DNA from: Osmanthus fragrans
Taxonomy: Eukaryota; Streptophyta; Magnoliopsida; Lamiales; Oleaceae
Direction: 5' to 3'
Assembly (NCBI GenBank): GCA_019395295.1
Contig: CM033342.1
Span: forward strand, 5,486,088 to 5,550,087
Length of the DNA: 64,000 nucleotides
Under the pieces are notes generated by a model. The model did no database searches. It was not told where the DNA came from and worked only from the letters and a program-made list of their open reading frames with translations. A program made the translations under genes and the position numbers. Shown one piece after another: positions 23,396 to 33,640 of this stretch. Positions within the stretch are counted from its first letter, which is position 1. The number at the start of each line of letters is the position of its first letter.

Positions 23396-23528
23396 AGTAG
23401 ATTTTGGGAGTTGAAGTCTTGTTTATTGATAGAATGTAAAGGAATATATACAAGATGAAAAATATAATTTAGCCCCTAACACTAACAAGATCTTACAAGT
23501 TGATACAAATACAACTACTTATTTTAAC
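23396..23528 (-). repeat. 5' LTR of copia 2
   Basis: The 133-bp partner of 19123-19246, followed by the target duplication TGAGAT (23529-23534). Confidence 0.92.
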
Positions 23529-23880
23529 TGAGATTGTTGTTTCTGAAATAATGAAATTAGTGCATTTAAAGTTTGTAATTGATATTTATTATGGTTATTA
23601 AATTTGGTCCCGGAATGACTTGTATGAAGTTCATTTAAAAGTGATAATACGTGTAATATATGAAAGAAAATAGTTGCATATTAAAACTGGAGGGCCATGA
23701 TTCAACTATTGTGTATTTCTGTTTGAATTGGTTTTTGACAATTAAGTATGTGAACCAAGTTAGAGAAAATAACCGTTTATGGTCCTTATGTTTAATGTAT
23801 AAATTTAAAGTTGAAATTAATTAAATGGTAGATTAATCAGCTACATAGAATAACTTTCCATATGTTCATTGGATGGAAGT
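23529..23880. other. Intergenic; left arm of an imperfect inverted repeat
   Basis: AT-rich with no coding sequence. 23764-23840 is complementary with mismatches to 25398-25469 (both arms contain CCATAAAC-GTTA and CATTTAATT segments when compared in opposite orientation). It ends with GAAGT, the left target duplication of the next element. Confidence 0.55.
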
Positions 23881-24934
23881 TGTTGACCCCAAAAAATGTT
23901 GCCAATAAAATCTCAACTTCTTCCCCTCCACGTGGACATCACCTACACACGTAGCACCCCGTTAGGAGGCAAAGGCCGCCGGCCAAGAAAAAGGTCCAGC
24001 GACCGTTTGCACTCCGATGATCAAGTCAACGGCCGGACTAAAATTTAAAGAGAGTGCAAGAGAGGGGATTTAGTTAAGTTTAGAATTGCCTACCTTTGAT
24101 TGTCAATGGATCCATACTTATAGAGATGAAAATGTAGATGAACCAAGTGGTTAATGGATCAAGCCCAAGCCCATAGGACTTCATTCTTAAGGAGCCTCGA
24201 TTGTACCTCTTTAGGCACCTCGGTTGGACCTTTAGGGAGCCTTAGTTAGGCACCTTTGTAGGCACTTCGGCTAGCCTCTTGGGACCTCGGTTAGGCACCT
24301 TTGTAGGTACTTCGGCTAGCCACTTGGAGAACCTCAGTTAGGCACTTAGGAGCCTCGGTTTACACCTTTGTAGGCCCTTCGGCTAGCCTTCTTAGGACCT
24401 CGGTTAGGCACTTAGGAGCCTTGGTTGATACCTTTGTAAGCACTTCGGCTAGCCTTCTTAGGACCTCGGTTAGGCATTTTTGTAGGTACTTCGGCTAACC
24501 TTTTGGGACCTCGGTTAGGCACTTAGGATCCTCAATTTATACCTTTGTAGCCACTTCGGCTAGCCTCTTGGGACCTCGGTTAGGCACCTCTGTAGGTACT
24601 TCGGCTAGCCACTTGGAGAACCTCGGTTAGGCACTTAGGAGCCTCGATTTACACCTTTGTAGGCACTTCGGCTAGCCTTCTTAGGACCTCGGTTAGGCAC
24701 TTTTGTAGGCACTTCAGCTAGCCTTTTGGGACCTCGGTTAGACACCTTAGAGACCTCGACTAGGCACCTTAGGGACCTCGGTTAGGCACCTTAGGGACCT
24801 TGGCTAGGCACCTTGACGTGACTGCCACTTGGGCTTATGTTGACCTTGGTCAAACTTTAACATCTTCTTTGACGTACTTCCACATAGGTTGCCACGTGGA
24901 GCTCTTTTAGAGGTTCCATTTTAATGGTACAACA
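23881..24934. mobile_element. Solo LTR with an internal minisatellite
   Basis: It begins TGTTGACCCC, ends GGTACAACA, and is flanked by GAAGT on both sides (23876-23880 and 24935-24939). The first 180 bp resemble the LTR at 26062 (TGTTGACC...C, CACTCCGATGATCAAGTCA). The middle (about 24185-24810) is a tandem array. No coding sequence is present. At 1054 bp it is long for a copia LTR, so a gypsy-type origin is likelier. Confidence 0.9.
24185..24810. repeat. Minisatellite array inside the solo LTR
   Basis: There are degenerate tandem units built from GGACCTCGGTTAGGCACC, TTTGTAGGCACTTCGGCTAGCC and short spacers. The CTTCGGCTA core recurs about nine times, and unit length varies between roughly 40 and 75 bp. 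Confidence 0.9.
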
Positions 24935-24939
24935 GAAGT

Positions 24940-25216
24940 TATTACAGAAGAAGAACACCCATTTCTAAAATGGACACAAGTCATGGAGAGATGTCTACAT
25001 AAAGGAACCAAGGTTTCCTAGCCTAGCCTAGCCTGCACAAAAAAATTTACAGCATATTTTTTCTCTAAAAGTCCCATATGCTTTATTCCATTAAGTGATA
25101 AGGGCATAAAGTGAGAATAGGCTTCTTGGTGGCGTGATTTTCTTTTGTAGATTTCAGTTACATTTGGAAAACATCGCTAAAGGTACGCAATTAATTTCTT
25201 CCATATGGTATCAGAG
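24940..25216 (+). mobile_element. LTR 3' end plus primer site, remnant
   Basis: TGGTATCAGAGTC at 25206-25218 looks like an initiator-Met primer site. The sequence before it (TTTCTCTAAAAGTCCCATATGC..., TTTTCTTTTGTAGATTTCAG) is LTR-like. No gag-pol follows. It is a probable relic, interrupted by the solo LTR. Confidence 0.4.
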
Positions 25217-26061
25217 TCAATGCCCACTTGATTACCCTTTAATTGATGGAACAAGCACATGAGTTTCTTTTGAGAGAAACTTATGTAGGAATTTTTTACG
25301 AGTTTGGAACTACACCACTCCCCCCATCATAGAAGTAAGTGGTTTTTCTCGTGCAATAACTTTCACCCAAAACCATATGGGATGGTATTCTAGGAAATTA
25401 ATTAATCCGTCATTTAATTGTTTTAAATTTTAAATTTAAATATTCAATATGAGGGCCATAAACAGTTACAAGTGGTGCGAATTCTCTGACTTAACTTAAA
25501 TTCTCTTACCTTAGTTCTTGGTATAGAAGGCTTAACTTCTAGGGTAAATACCAAATAAAAATCGATGACTCGAAGAGGTATGCATTTTCTTGTTTCTTTC
25601 TTTTTTATTTCTCCTTCTGCTCCTGATAGAAAAATGAGTGTATGTGTGCATTTTTACAAGTGAGATGACCAAGTTTTGGAGTAAGCGAGTGAGAGGGTAG
25701 GTGTAGGATTTTCATTTAAACTTCTAATTTCCTTTACTATCTCATTTGAAATCTTCAAAATCCTACAACATATATTTCCTATTAGAATAAAATCAGCTTG
25801 TAAACATGGGGATTGTCCGATTTTAACAAAATATAAGGGCTACATAAATAAGCACTTTTTATATAAGTGTTAACTTTGAGAGAAATTTTCAAAATTTGTT
25901 TTGTGCATCTCTACAACAGTCTTTTATCCCCCATTGTTTCATGAATTTGGACTGAGTTTTAGTGATTCAGTATGCTTAAATTTGAAGTCGATTAGGCAAT
26001 TTTCGAATCATTATCACCCAAAAATTAGAAATTTAATTTCACACACACAATAAACATAACT
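25217..26061. other. Intergenic, AT-rich
   Basis: I recognise no gene. It holds the right arm of the inverted repeat (25398-25469). TAACT (26057-26061) is the left target duplication of the following element. Confidence 0.5.
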
Positions 26062-26841
26062 TGTTGACCTCAAAAAGTGTACCTATGAGCTGTCAATAGA
26101 TCCCAGGGCCTCTTACGTCCGGTTCAGCCTTTGTTCCGGCACACTAGGACAAATCGTCAGTTGCACGTGGCCTTCTCCAAAGAAAGGGGGAGCCGATCGC
26201 GCGCACTCCGACGATCAAGTCAGTTGGAGTGGAAATATATATGAGTGTGAGAAGGCTAAAACGTGAGCCTCCAAAGTATATAAGGGGGTCGGCCTTGGGG
26301 AGATAAATAGAACAGTAAATATAGAGAGAATCGCTAAATAGTGATGAGAGTCCAATTTAGCATTACCTTCAAATGACACAATGTGTGAGCTTTTATAGTA
26401 AAAGAGGGTGAGTAAGAACCATTGGATGAAGAGACACGTGGCCTCATCCTAGCGGTTGGGCCTCTTGTCATAAGCATCAATCCATTTAATGTTATGACCA
26501 TTTACAGCCCTAGGTCTGACATTTAAGTCTAGGATTGACTTGTATGATTGATTGAAGCCGTCATTGCAGTGTGTTGTCACATCACCCACTTGTCATGAGA
26601 TCTTGTATGAAGATCTTCCCTGAGATGCCTCTATATACCTCGCCTCGTCCATGAGGGGTCGGCTCTCTATGAGAGTTCGGTTAATAGGGGTTCGTCCAAT
26701 TGGAGCTCGGCCCATGAAGGCTCGGCCAGAGGGGTCGGCCAAAACTCAACTATCGTGGGTTCAGAATGATATGGGTTCGACAATTGGTGCAGGTTTCTGC
26801 CACGTGACACGGTCATAGCTCCCATTTATTGGGGCATAACA
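26062..26841 (-). repeat. LTR (3' by minus-strand reading) of the array-filled element
   Basis: TGTTGACC...GCATAACA, 780 bp. It differs from the 29573 copy at scattered single bases, for example GATCCCAGG against GATCTCAGG near the start. It contains CACGTG-type motifs (GCCACGTGAC near 26800). Confidence 0.93.
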
Positions 26842-26979
26842 TTAGTCCCCGAAGTCCATGTATGATTATTTATATAGTGCATGGACTTGAAGTAGAGAAG
26901 GAAAATGGGGTCATAACAATAGTCTCCGAAATCCATGTATGATTATTTATATAGTGCGTGGACTTGAAGTATAGGTCAC

Positions 26980-27490
26980 TGTGATGAACCTGATGCATAG
27001 GCGAGACTCCAGATATAAGCGGCAGAGGCGATGCTATGAATGTGAACAGTAGAAGCGATGTCTGAATGTAAGCAACCGTGCTAAGCTGATGCAGAGTTGA
27101 GACTCCAGATATAAGCTGCAGAGGCGATGTTCTAGATGTAAACAGCTGTGATAAGCTGATTCAGAGGCTAGACTCCAGATATAAGCGGCAGAGGCGATAC
27201 TCTGGATGTAAATAGCTGTGATAAGCTGATGTAGAGGCGATGCTCTGGATGTAAACAACTGTGATAAACTGATGCAGAGGCGAGACTCCAGATATAAGCA
27301 GCAGAGGCGATACTCTGGATGTAATCAGATGTGATAAGCTGATGCAAAGGCGATGCTCTGAATATAAGCGACAAAGGCGATGCTCTGGATGTAAACAGCT
27401 GTGATAAGTTGATGCAGAGGCGATGCACTGGAGGCGAGCTTATATAATGAAGAGGCGAGGCCGTTGAGAGGTGAGCTTATACAATAGAGA
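26980..27490. repeat. Tandem array 1 of the element interior
   Basis: Degenerate units contain GATGCAGAGGCGA, CTCCAGATATAAGC and CTGGATGTAAACAGCTGTGATAAG, repeating about every 60-115 bp with internal duplications. Open frames on the minus strand here are by-products of the repeats (SPLHQLIT recurs) and not genes. Confidence 0.9.
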
Positions 27491-27559
27491 GGCGAGGCTG
27501 TAAAACTCATGAGCTTGTCATAACTAACTGAAGAGAATGTGTGGGTTTGCCAAATATAA

Positions 27560-28705
27560 TTCACTGTATGAGATTGGCCGAGGCCCTTGTAAGAGAAAGA
27601 GTCAATTTGTAGAAGAGGTGGCCGTTTATATGGCTGAAATAGCCTTGGTCAAGGCCCTTGTAAAAGGAAGAACCGATTCGGTGAAGAGGCGGCCGTTTAT
27701 TAGGCTTAAATAGCCTTAGTCGAGGCCCTTATAAAAGGTAGAGCCTATTCGGAGAAGTAGCGACCTTTTATATGGCTGAAATAGCCTTGGCCGAGGCATT
27801 TGTAGAAGGAAGAGCCTATTCGGAGAAGTGACAGCCGTTTATAAGGCTCAAATAGCCTTAGCCGAGGCCCTTGTAAAAGGTAGAGCCGATTCGAAGAAGG
27901 GGCGACCATTTATAAGGTTTAAATAGCCTTGGTCGAGGCCCTTGTAAAGAGAAGTTCCTATTGGAAGAAGTGGCAGCCATTTATAAGGCTTAAATATCCT
28001 TGGGCGAAGCCCTTGTAGAAGGAAGAACCCATTCGGAGAAGTGGTCGCCTTTTATATGGCTTAAATAGTCGTAGCCGAGGCCCTTGTAAAGGGAAGAGCC
28101 TATTCGGAGAAGTGTCGGCCCTTTATAAGGCTTAAATAGCCTTAGCAGAGGTCCTTGTAGAAGTGGTCGCCCTTTATATGGCTAAAAATGCCTTAGCCGA
28201 GGCCCTTGTAGAAGGAAGAACCGATTCGAAGAAGAGGCGACCATTTATAAGGCTTAAATAGCCTTGGCCGAGGCCCTTGTAAAAGGAAGAGCCTATACGG
28301 AGAAGTGGCGGCCCTTTATAAGGCTTAAACAGCCTTAGCCGAGGCCCTTGTACAAGTGGTCGTCCTTTATATGGCTAAAATTGCCTTAGCCGAGGCCATT
28401 GTAGAAGGAAGAGCTCATTTGGAGAAAAGGCGGCCGCTTATAAGGCTCAAATAGCCTTAGCCGAGGCCCTTGTAAAAGGTAGAGCCTATTCGGAGAAGTG
28501 GCGGCCTTTTATATGGCTTAAATGCATTGGCCGAGGCCCTTGTAGAAGGAAGAGCCGATTCAGAGAGGAGGCGGCCGTTTATAAGGCTTAAATATCCTTG
28601 GTTGAGGCCCTTGTAGAAAGAAGAACCGATTCGAAGAAGAGGCGACCATTTATAAAGCTTAAATAGCCTTGGCTGAGGCCCTTGTAAAAGGAAGAGCCTA
28701 TTCTT
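27560..28705. repeat. Tandem array 2 of the element interior
   Basis: About fifteen units of roughly 65-80 bp share TTATAAGGCTTAAATAGCC, TTAGCCGAGGCCCTTGTA and GAAGAGCCTATTCGGAGAAG. Confidence 0.92.
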
Positions 28706-29039
28706 TAAGAGTTATTATTCATAGTCTCTTCTTCGGAAGCATCCCATTTATAGGAGTTCTTTTGCTTACAACCTTCCTTTTTGTAGGCCTCCCCCCTTGT
28801 AAGAGTCAAGCGTATTCTATTATATTTGGAAGAGGAATTATTGTATAAGAGTGACTTTTGTCCGGAGGACCTGTTATTCAGAGTCCTCTCTTGATCTCTT
28901 TGGGCATCTATCTTTATCAATAGCACTTATTGTGGGTAGATGTACCCAAGATGTTGAGTTGAACCTCAAATCTTCTATCTTTGGGGCTTCCCTCTATTAT
29001 TTATTCAAGAACAAAGCCTTTTTCAAGGGGGAAGCTTCG

Positions 29040-29515
29040 TTTTCTTCATGGCATGAGGCCACATTAAAGGCCACTTCTTCATAATAATGGGGGCCTCAGT
29101 GGGTCGCCCAGAAGCATAATTGGGCCAAACAAATCCTCTTGAGGCTTCTTCTTGTTCTTTTTCAAGAGTATATCATTTTTCAAGAGGGATGTCCTCCTGT
29201 CTTCATAGCATGGGGCCTCATTAAAGGCCAATTCTTCATAATAATGGGGGCCTCGGTGGGTTGGCCAGAAGCATAATTGGGCCAAACAAATCCTCTTGAG
29301 GCTTCTTCTTGTTCTTTTTCAAAAGCATATCCTTTTTCAAGGGGGATGCCCTCCTGTCTTCATAGCATGGGCCAGGCATCATTAAAGGCTACTTCTTCAT
29401 AATAATGGGGGTCTCGGTAGGTCGACCAGAAGCATAATTGGGCCAAACAAATCCTCTTGAGGCTTCCTCTTGTTCTTTTTCAAGAGCATATCCTTTTTCT
29501 AGGCTTCCACCACTA
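29040..29515. repeat. Tandem array 3 of the element interior, ~160-bp unit
   Basis: Nearly three copies start around 29080, 29237 and 29398. They share CATAATAATGGGGG, AGAAGCATAATTGGGCCAAA and TCCTCTTGAGGCTTC. Confidence 0.92.
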
Positions 29516-29552
29516 GGATGTTCGTGGTTGTAATGTGTGGTTTCCCATAGAC

Positions 29553-29570
29553 GGCGCCAATCTGTTGACC
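29553..29570 (-). other. Primer binding site of the array-filled element
   Basis: The complement reads TTGGCGCCGTCTATGGGA, two bases from the LTR start at 29573. It matches the TGGCGCC-type primer sites seen in many plant gypsy elements. Confidence 0.75.
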
Positions 29571-29572
29571 TC

Positions 29573-30344
29573 AAAAAGTGTACCTATGAGCTGTCAACAG
29601 ATCTCAGGGCCTCTCACGTCCGGTTCAGCCTTTGTTCCTGCACACTAGGACAAACCGTCAGTTGCACGTGGCCTTCTCCAAAGAAGGGGGGAACCGGCCG
29701 CGAGCACTCCGACGATCAAGTCAGTTGGAGTGGAAATATATATGAGTGTGGGAAGGCTAAAACGTGAGCCTCCAAAGTATATAAGGGGGTCGGTCTTGGG
29801 GAGATAAATAGAACAGTAAATATAGAGAGAATCGCTAAATAGTGTTGAGAGTCCAATTTAGCATTACCTTCAAATGACACAATGTGTGAGCTTTTATAAT
29901 AAAAGAGGGTGAGTAAGAACCATTGGATGAAGAGACACGTGGCCTCATCCTAGCGGCTGGGCCTCTTGTCATAAACATCAATCCATTTAATGTTATGACC
30001 ATTTGCAGCCCTAGGTCTGACATTTAAGTCTAGGATTGACTTGTATGATTGATTGACGCTGTCATTGCAGTGTGTTGTCACATCACCCACTTGCCATGAG
30101 ATCTTGTATGAAGATCTTCCCTGAGATGCCTCTATCTACCTCGCCTCGTCCATGAGGGGTCGGCTCTCTATGAGAGTTTGGTTAATAGGGGTTCGTCCAA
30201 TTGGGGCTCGACCCATGAAGGCTCGGCCAGAGGGGTCGACCAAAACTCAACTATCGTGGGTTCGGAATGATATGGGTTCGACAATTGGTGCAGGCTTCTG
30301 CCACGTGCTACACTGTCATAACTCCCATTTATGGGGGCATAACA
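29573..30344 (-). repeat. LTR (5' by minus-strand reading) of the array-filled element
   Basis: The 772-bp partner of 26062-26841, followed by the TAACT target duplication. Confidence 0.93.
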
Positions 30345-30349
30345 TAACT

Positions 30350-31568
30350 GTTCCCAAGTTATCCATTTGTGAGATTGCAAAAAAATATTTGGCTGAATTT
30401 GTACTTTAGTCTTGAGAAAATTGCAAAATAGCTAATTGGTGCTAAACTAGCCAAAATTTGCAATAAATCGTCCAATGTGATGGCGTCACGTGACACAATG
30501 TCAAACTTGATGTTAGACTTAGTGTACTTGTAGCATGATTTATCTTGAATAATGCTTTGTATACACTCCATGTTATACATGGAGTTTGACATTGTTTGGA
30601 AATTCAAAAATGAATGGGCAAGAAATTATGTTTTATTTTTTAACTGTCCAATGTGATAGCGTCACGTGGCACAATGTCAAACTTGATGTTAGACTTAGTG
30701 TACTTGTAGCATGATTGAAATCTTTAAACCTCGAGTATCGACTAATAACCCTAAAGGACAATCCTCAAAACAATACCTCCATTTAAAACACCTAAAACTT
30801 GCAACTTTTGTTAAATGCTTTTGGTCCCAAATCTTTCAAAAATAGTAAACTGAACCCAAATAATTATTTTCTTATAAACTATCTTCTATACTTCTATCAC
30901 ACAGCAATAACCCCTCATCCACCCCTTTCACCACCAAACCACCCCTGGCCCACCTCCAAAGACATGGAACAAATCTTTCATCTGTATCTTCATGTACACA
31001 TCTTCATCATCTTCTGTGGACTCCATTGTTTCGCCAATTCTGTTATAGAGAGACCCTTTTTCCCAAGTTCCTTATTGATGATATTTTTGTGTTTTCCATG
31101 TCTTATAAATTTGCATTCGTGGATAAGTTTTCATGTTCAAAGCCTCTATTGGAAAATGTATGTGTGGGTGTGGCCCTTGAAACATTTGGTTTTAATGCGG
31201 ATTCTTTTGACAAACATCTCATTATCAATTTTCAAGTTGAGGAAAATTGCTTTTAAGGATTTTTCAAATGGCGTCATCATTTCAATGACCAACAGCCAGC
31301 CATGGCTGTTTGTGAAGCTGCCATAAGCCCACTTTATAGAATGACAATTATCTAGTCCCCATGGCTCTAGGCAGGATGATGGAACTAATTTGGAGATGGC
31401 TTGGGGGCAGAACTTTTGGTAGTTGGACAGGGTGAAAATTAATTCCTTGCGTAATCACAGATTAAATGGGACTGTGGATGAAGATCAAAATGACAATCAT
31501 AAACTATAATGCAATGCAATTATGGAATCTTGTATGATCTGGAAATTAAAAATACACTAATGGGTTGC
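30350..31568. other. Intergenic with a 70-bp direct repeat; no supported gene
   Basis: 30471-30540 and 30647-30716 are near-identical 70-bp direct repeats. A 175-codon frame at 30799-31326 overlaps a 76-codon frame in another phase. Neither has a recognised domain, and the longer one has a composition typical of random AT-rich frames, so I do not call a gene. Confidence 0.55.
30471..30716. repeat. Two 70-bp direct repeats, 176 bp apart start to start
   Basis: Both begin TCCAATGTGAT and end GTAGCATGATT, with GCGTCACGTG inside. They differ at two or three bases. The spacer contains the palindrome TCCATGTTATACATGGA (about 30567-30583). Confidence 0.93.
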
Positions 31569-31576
31569 TATAGGAA

Positions 31577-33057
31577 CTAGGGCTGTACAAAAAAACCGCG
31601 AAACCGCAAACCGAACCGTAATCGTTGGTTTGAAACCGTTGGTTCGGGTCCACGTGGACCCGCGATTTTTTTTCCTTCAAACCGAACCAAACCGTTTTAA
31701 AATGGTTTGGTTTAGGTTTTGATTTTCAAAAACAGCAAAAAACAAAATCGAACCGCACTTTTTAATTAATTTTTTTATGTAATTATAAATTTTCATATAT
31801 AATTTTATTAAAGTATAATTTTAAGAATTTAAACCAATTAGACATGATACCTCCAAAGTAGACCCAAAAAATTCAATTTTCGAATTTATGTCCAAATCCA
31901 AGCCAAAAAGAAGAAGGGAAGAACTCAATTTTCAAATTTACTGAGTGCTTTGTTGGCGATGAGACTGGTACTATCGCTCGCAATGACCAAGGTATGCATA
32001 CGTGTGTATCTTATGCTGTAAAATTATAAACTTCTTTAAGTGAAATCATAAGCCTTAGGAATACAATTTGAGACAAAATATTAAGCTTTGTGAGTTTATT
32101 CCCTAGTAATTAATCATCAGCTCTCTTTTAAGTTCGTTGATATAGGAAAAATCTATAGCAACAAGATAAGTTTGAAAACAATTTCATATAGGAATATATT
32201 TGACATTAGAAGTTCCTCTAGGAAGGAGAATACTATGGCTCTATTTGGGTTAGGTACAAATGCGAACTAAAATCTAAGAAGTCGACAAATAACTTTTCAA
32301 CTACATGTTTCATAAACTTATATCAAAATCTACTAAAACCTGATTTTTCTCTAAAACAAACAGGGATATGATGAAAATTTGTCATCTAGAATTTGAATTT
32401 TCTTGCTTTAAACCACTAAGAAATCCAAGTGGACAACCACTTTTTTGTCCAATAGTCATCATGTCAAGGGATGTTGAACTTTCTCTGTTTAATGGGTCAA
32501 ATATTGTTCGAGTAAATGTTTGATATTGCTTTTACTATGCATGTTTCGAAAGTGATTGTTGATTTATTTTGTGTCTTAGTTGTCTTTGTTTTATCAATCA
32601 TCGTGTGAATCTCAAACAATGAATCTCGTAATTTCCATCTGTTTAATGGATTATGGTTTATTGTACTCATCTAGCGACGTCCGGTACCTGAGAGGTTAGT
32701 ACTTTTATACTTATTCTGGTATTGTTGCTTGTAAAAGTTTGAGTGATGTTAGCTTAATACTATCTTTTTTACCTTTTTGTTATATATCGAATTTTAGACA
32801 AATATGAATGTAATTTAACATTTAACATTATTAGTATTCGTTTAAATTTATATGTTAACTTGTTTTAAATATATTATTATAATGTCGATAGGTAAACCGC
32901 AGATTAAAACCGAATCAAACCGCAAATAATGGTTTGGTTTGGTTTGGTTTGAAAAATAAAATGGTTTGGTTTGGTTTGGAAAAATTTCAAACCGCTAGAA
33001 ATGGTTTGAGTTGAAAATATAGCATAAACCGCCCAAATCGAATTGTGTTCACCCCTA
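31577..33057. mobile_element. Non-autonomous hAT element with a probable captured gene fragment
   Basis: A perfect 8-bp target duplication ATAGGAAC (31569-31576 and 33058-33065) bounds TAGGGCTGTACA at the left and the complement of TAGGGGTGAACA at the right. The subterminal parts are full of AACCGAACC/GGTTTGGTTT repeats. There is no transposase. The 1.0-kb core includes a coding-like stretch at about 31938-31991. Confidence 0.9.
31938..31991 (+). pseudogene. Captured exon fragment, OB-fold protein At4g28440-like (tentative)
   Basis: The frame reads FTECFVGDETGTIARNDQ and ends at a GT that would serve as a splice donor (CAA G|GTATGC). I recognise this as similar to the GDETG...ARNDQ core of plant OB-fold proteins of the At4g28440 type, with about three residues missing between TI and ARNDQ. 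It lies inside a hAT element, as expected for transduplication. The match is from memory and short, so treat the name as a hypothesis. Confidence 0.5.
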
Positions 33058-33065
33058 ATAGGAAC

Positions 33066-33640
33066 ACAAATTTAAAATTTAGTTGCCAATTCATATATGC
33101 ATTAGAGGAACTAGTGCACGATGTACTCTCAAGATCTAGTAAGTCAATATCTTTAGGTGGAAATTGAGAAATAGAGGCTACCAAACAATTGAGAAATGGA
33201 AAATATTATTTCTAAAAATTCAATGAAAGATCGTAAACAAGAATATATGAAGAATACGAGAATTAATTCTTGCCCTATGAATCACGAAGGTGACCATCTA
33301 TCTGATGCCATTTGGACTAAATCGGCTACAATTAAGAGTAGTGTCAAATTGGTTTGTTTTAAAAGCACAATGCTGTGCAACTGATACATTTGGTAATTAT
33401 ATTGAATGAGGCTTTAAATAATAGAATATGGACACACGTTGACGAACTTTGACAATGGGATGAATATTTGAATGACCACAACCAACTAAATATTTCATGC
33501 GAGGCATAGAACGATTTTTTTTTCTAAAACAAATTTTTCTGTGTTATTCACGTGGCCATTCAAGTAGTACTAGGGAACCACCAACTTGATAGAGAAGGAG
33601 AAATAAGACCAATTGACATGTAATTTTTTTTATCAATCAA
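33066..33640. other. Intergenic, no supported gene
   Basis: A 62-codon frame at 33196-33384 has no recognisable domain. Nothing else is visible. Confidence 0.5.

Larger units (their letters stand above)
19123..23528 (-). mobile_element. Ty1/copia retrotransposon 2, complete ends, short LTRs
   Basis: The element has LTRs at both ends (19123-19246 and 23396-23528) and is flanked by TGAGAT (19117-19122 and 23529-23534). The primer site complement (TGGTATCAGAGC, 23384-23395) abuts the right LTR, and a purine tract (complement of 19247-19259, GAGGGGGAG) abuts the left LTR, so it reads on the minus strand. The pol region lies between 22483 and about 19270. No gag is recognisable between 22500 and 23380. 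The LTR copies differ by small indels, so the insertion is not very recent. Confidence 0.93.
26062..30344 (-). mobile_element. Non-autonomous LTR retrotransposon with array-filled interior
   Basis: The two LTRs (26062-26841 and 29573-30344) are nearly identical and bounded by TAACT (26057-26061 and 30345-30349). On the minus strand a TGGCGCCGTCTATGGG primer site (complement of about 29555-29570) adjoins the 29573 LTR, and a purine-rich GGGGACTAA lies next to the other LTR. Primer sites of this kind are common in Ty3/gypsy elements. The 2.7-kb interior has no gag, protease, RT or integrase. It consists mainly of three tandem arrays and would need enzymes in trans (LARD/TR-GAG-like class). Confidence 0.92.

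Noticed and set aside
27034..27564. Three minus-strand frames with repeated SPLHQLIT/YIQSIAS strings
   Set aside because: The repeated protein strings are translations of tandem array 1 inside an LTR element; no gene signals.
28705..29767. Small frames on both strands inside the array-filled LTR element
   Set aside because: They follow the ~160-bp repeats and show no gag, envelope or other domain.
26062..30344. CRISPR-like array, because of regular repeats
   Set aside because: Spacers are themselves repeated, unit lengths vary, the DNA is plant nuclear, and LTRs with target duplications explain the region.
30799..31326. 175-codon open frame, plus strand
   Set aside because: No domain, signal or conserved motif that I recognise, a second frame overlaps it, and it lies in AT-rich intergenic DNA between transposons.
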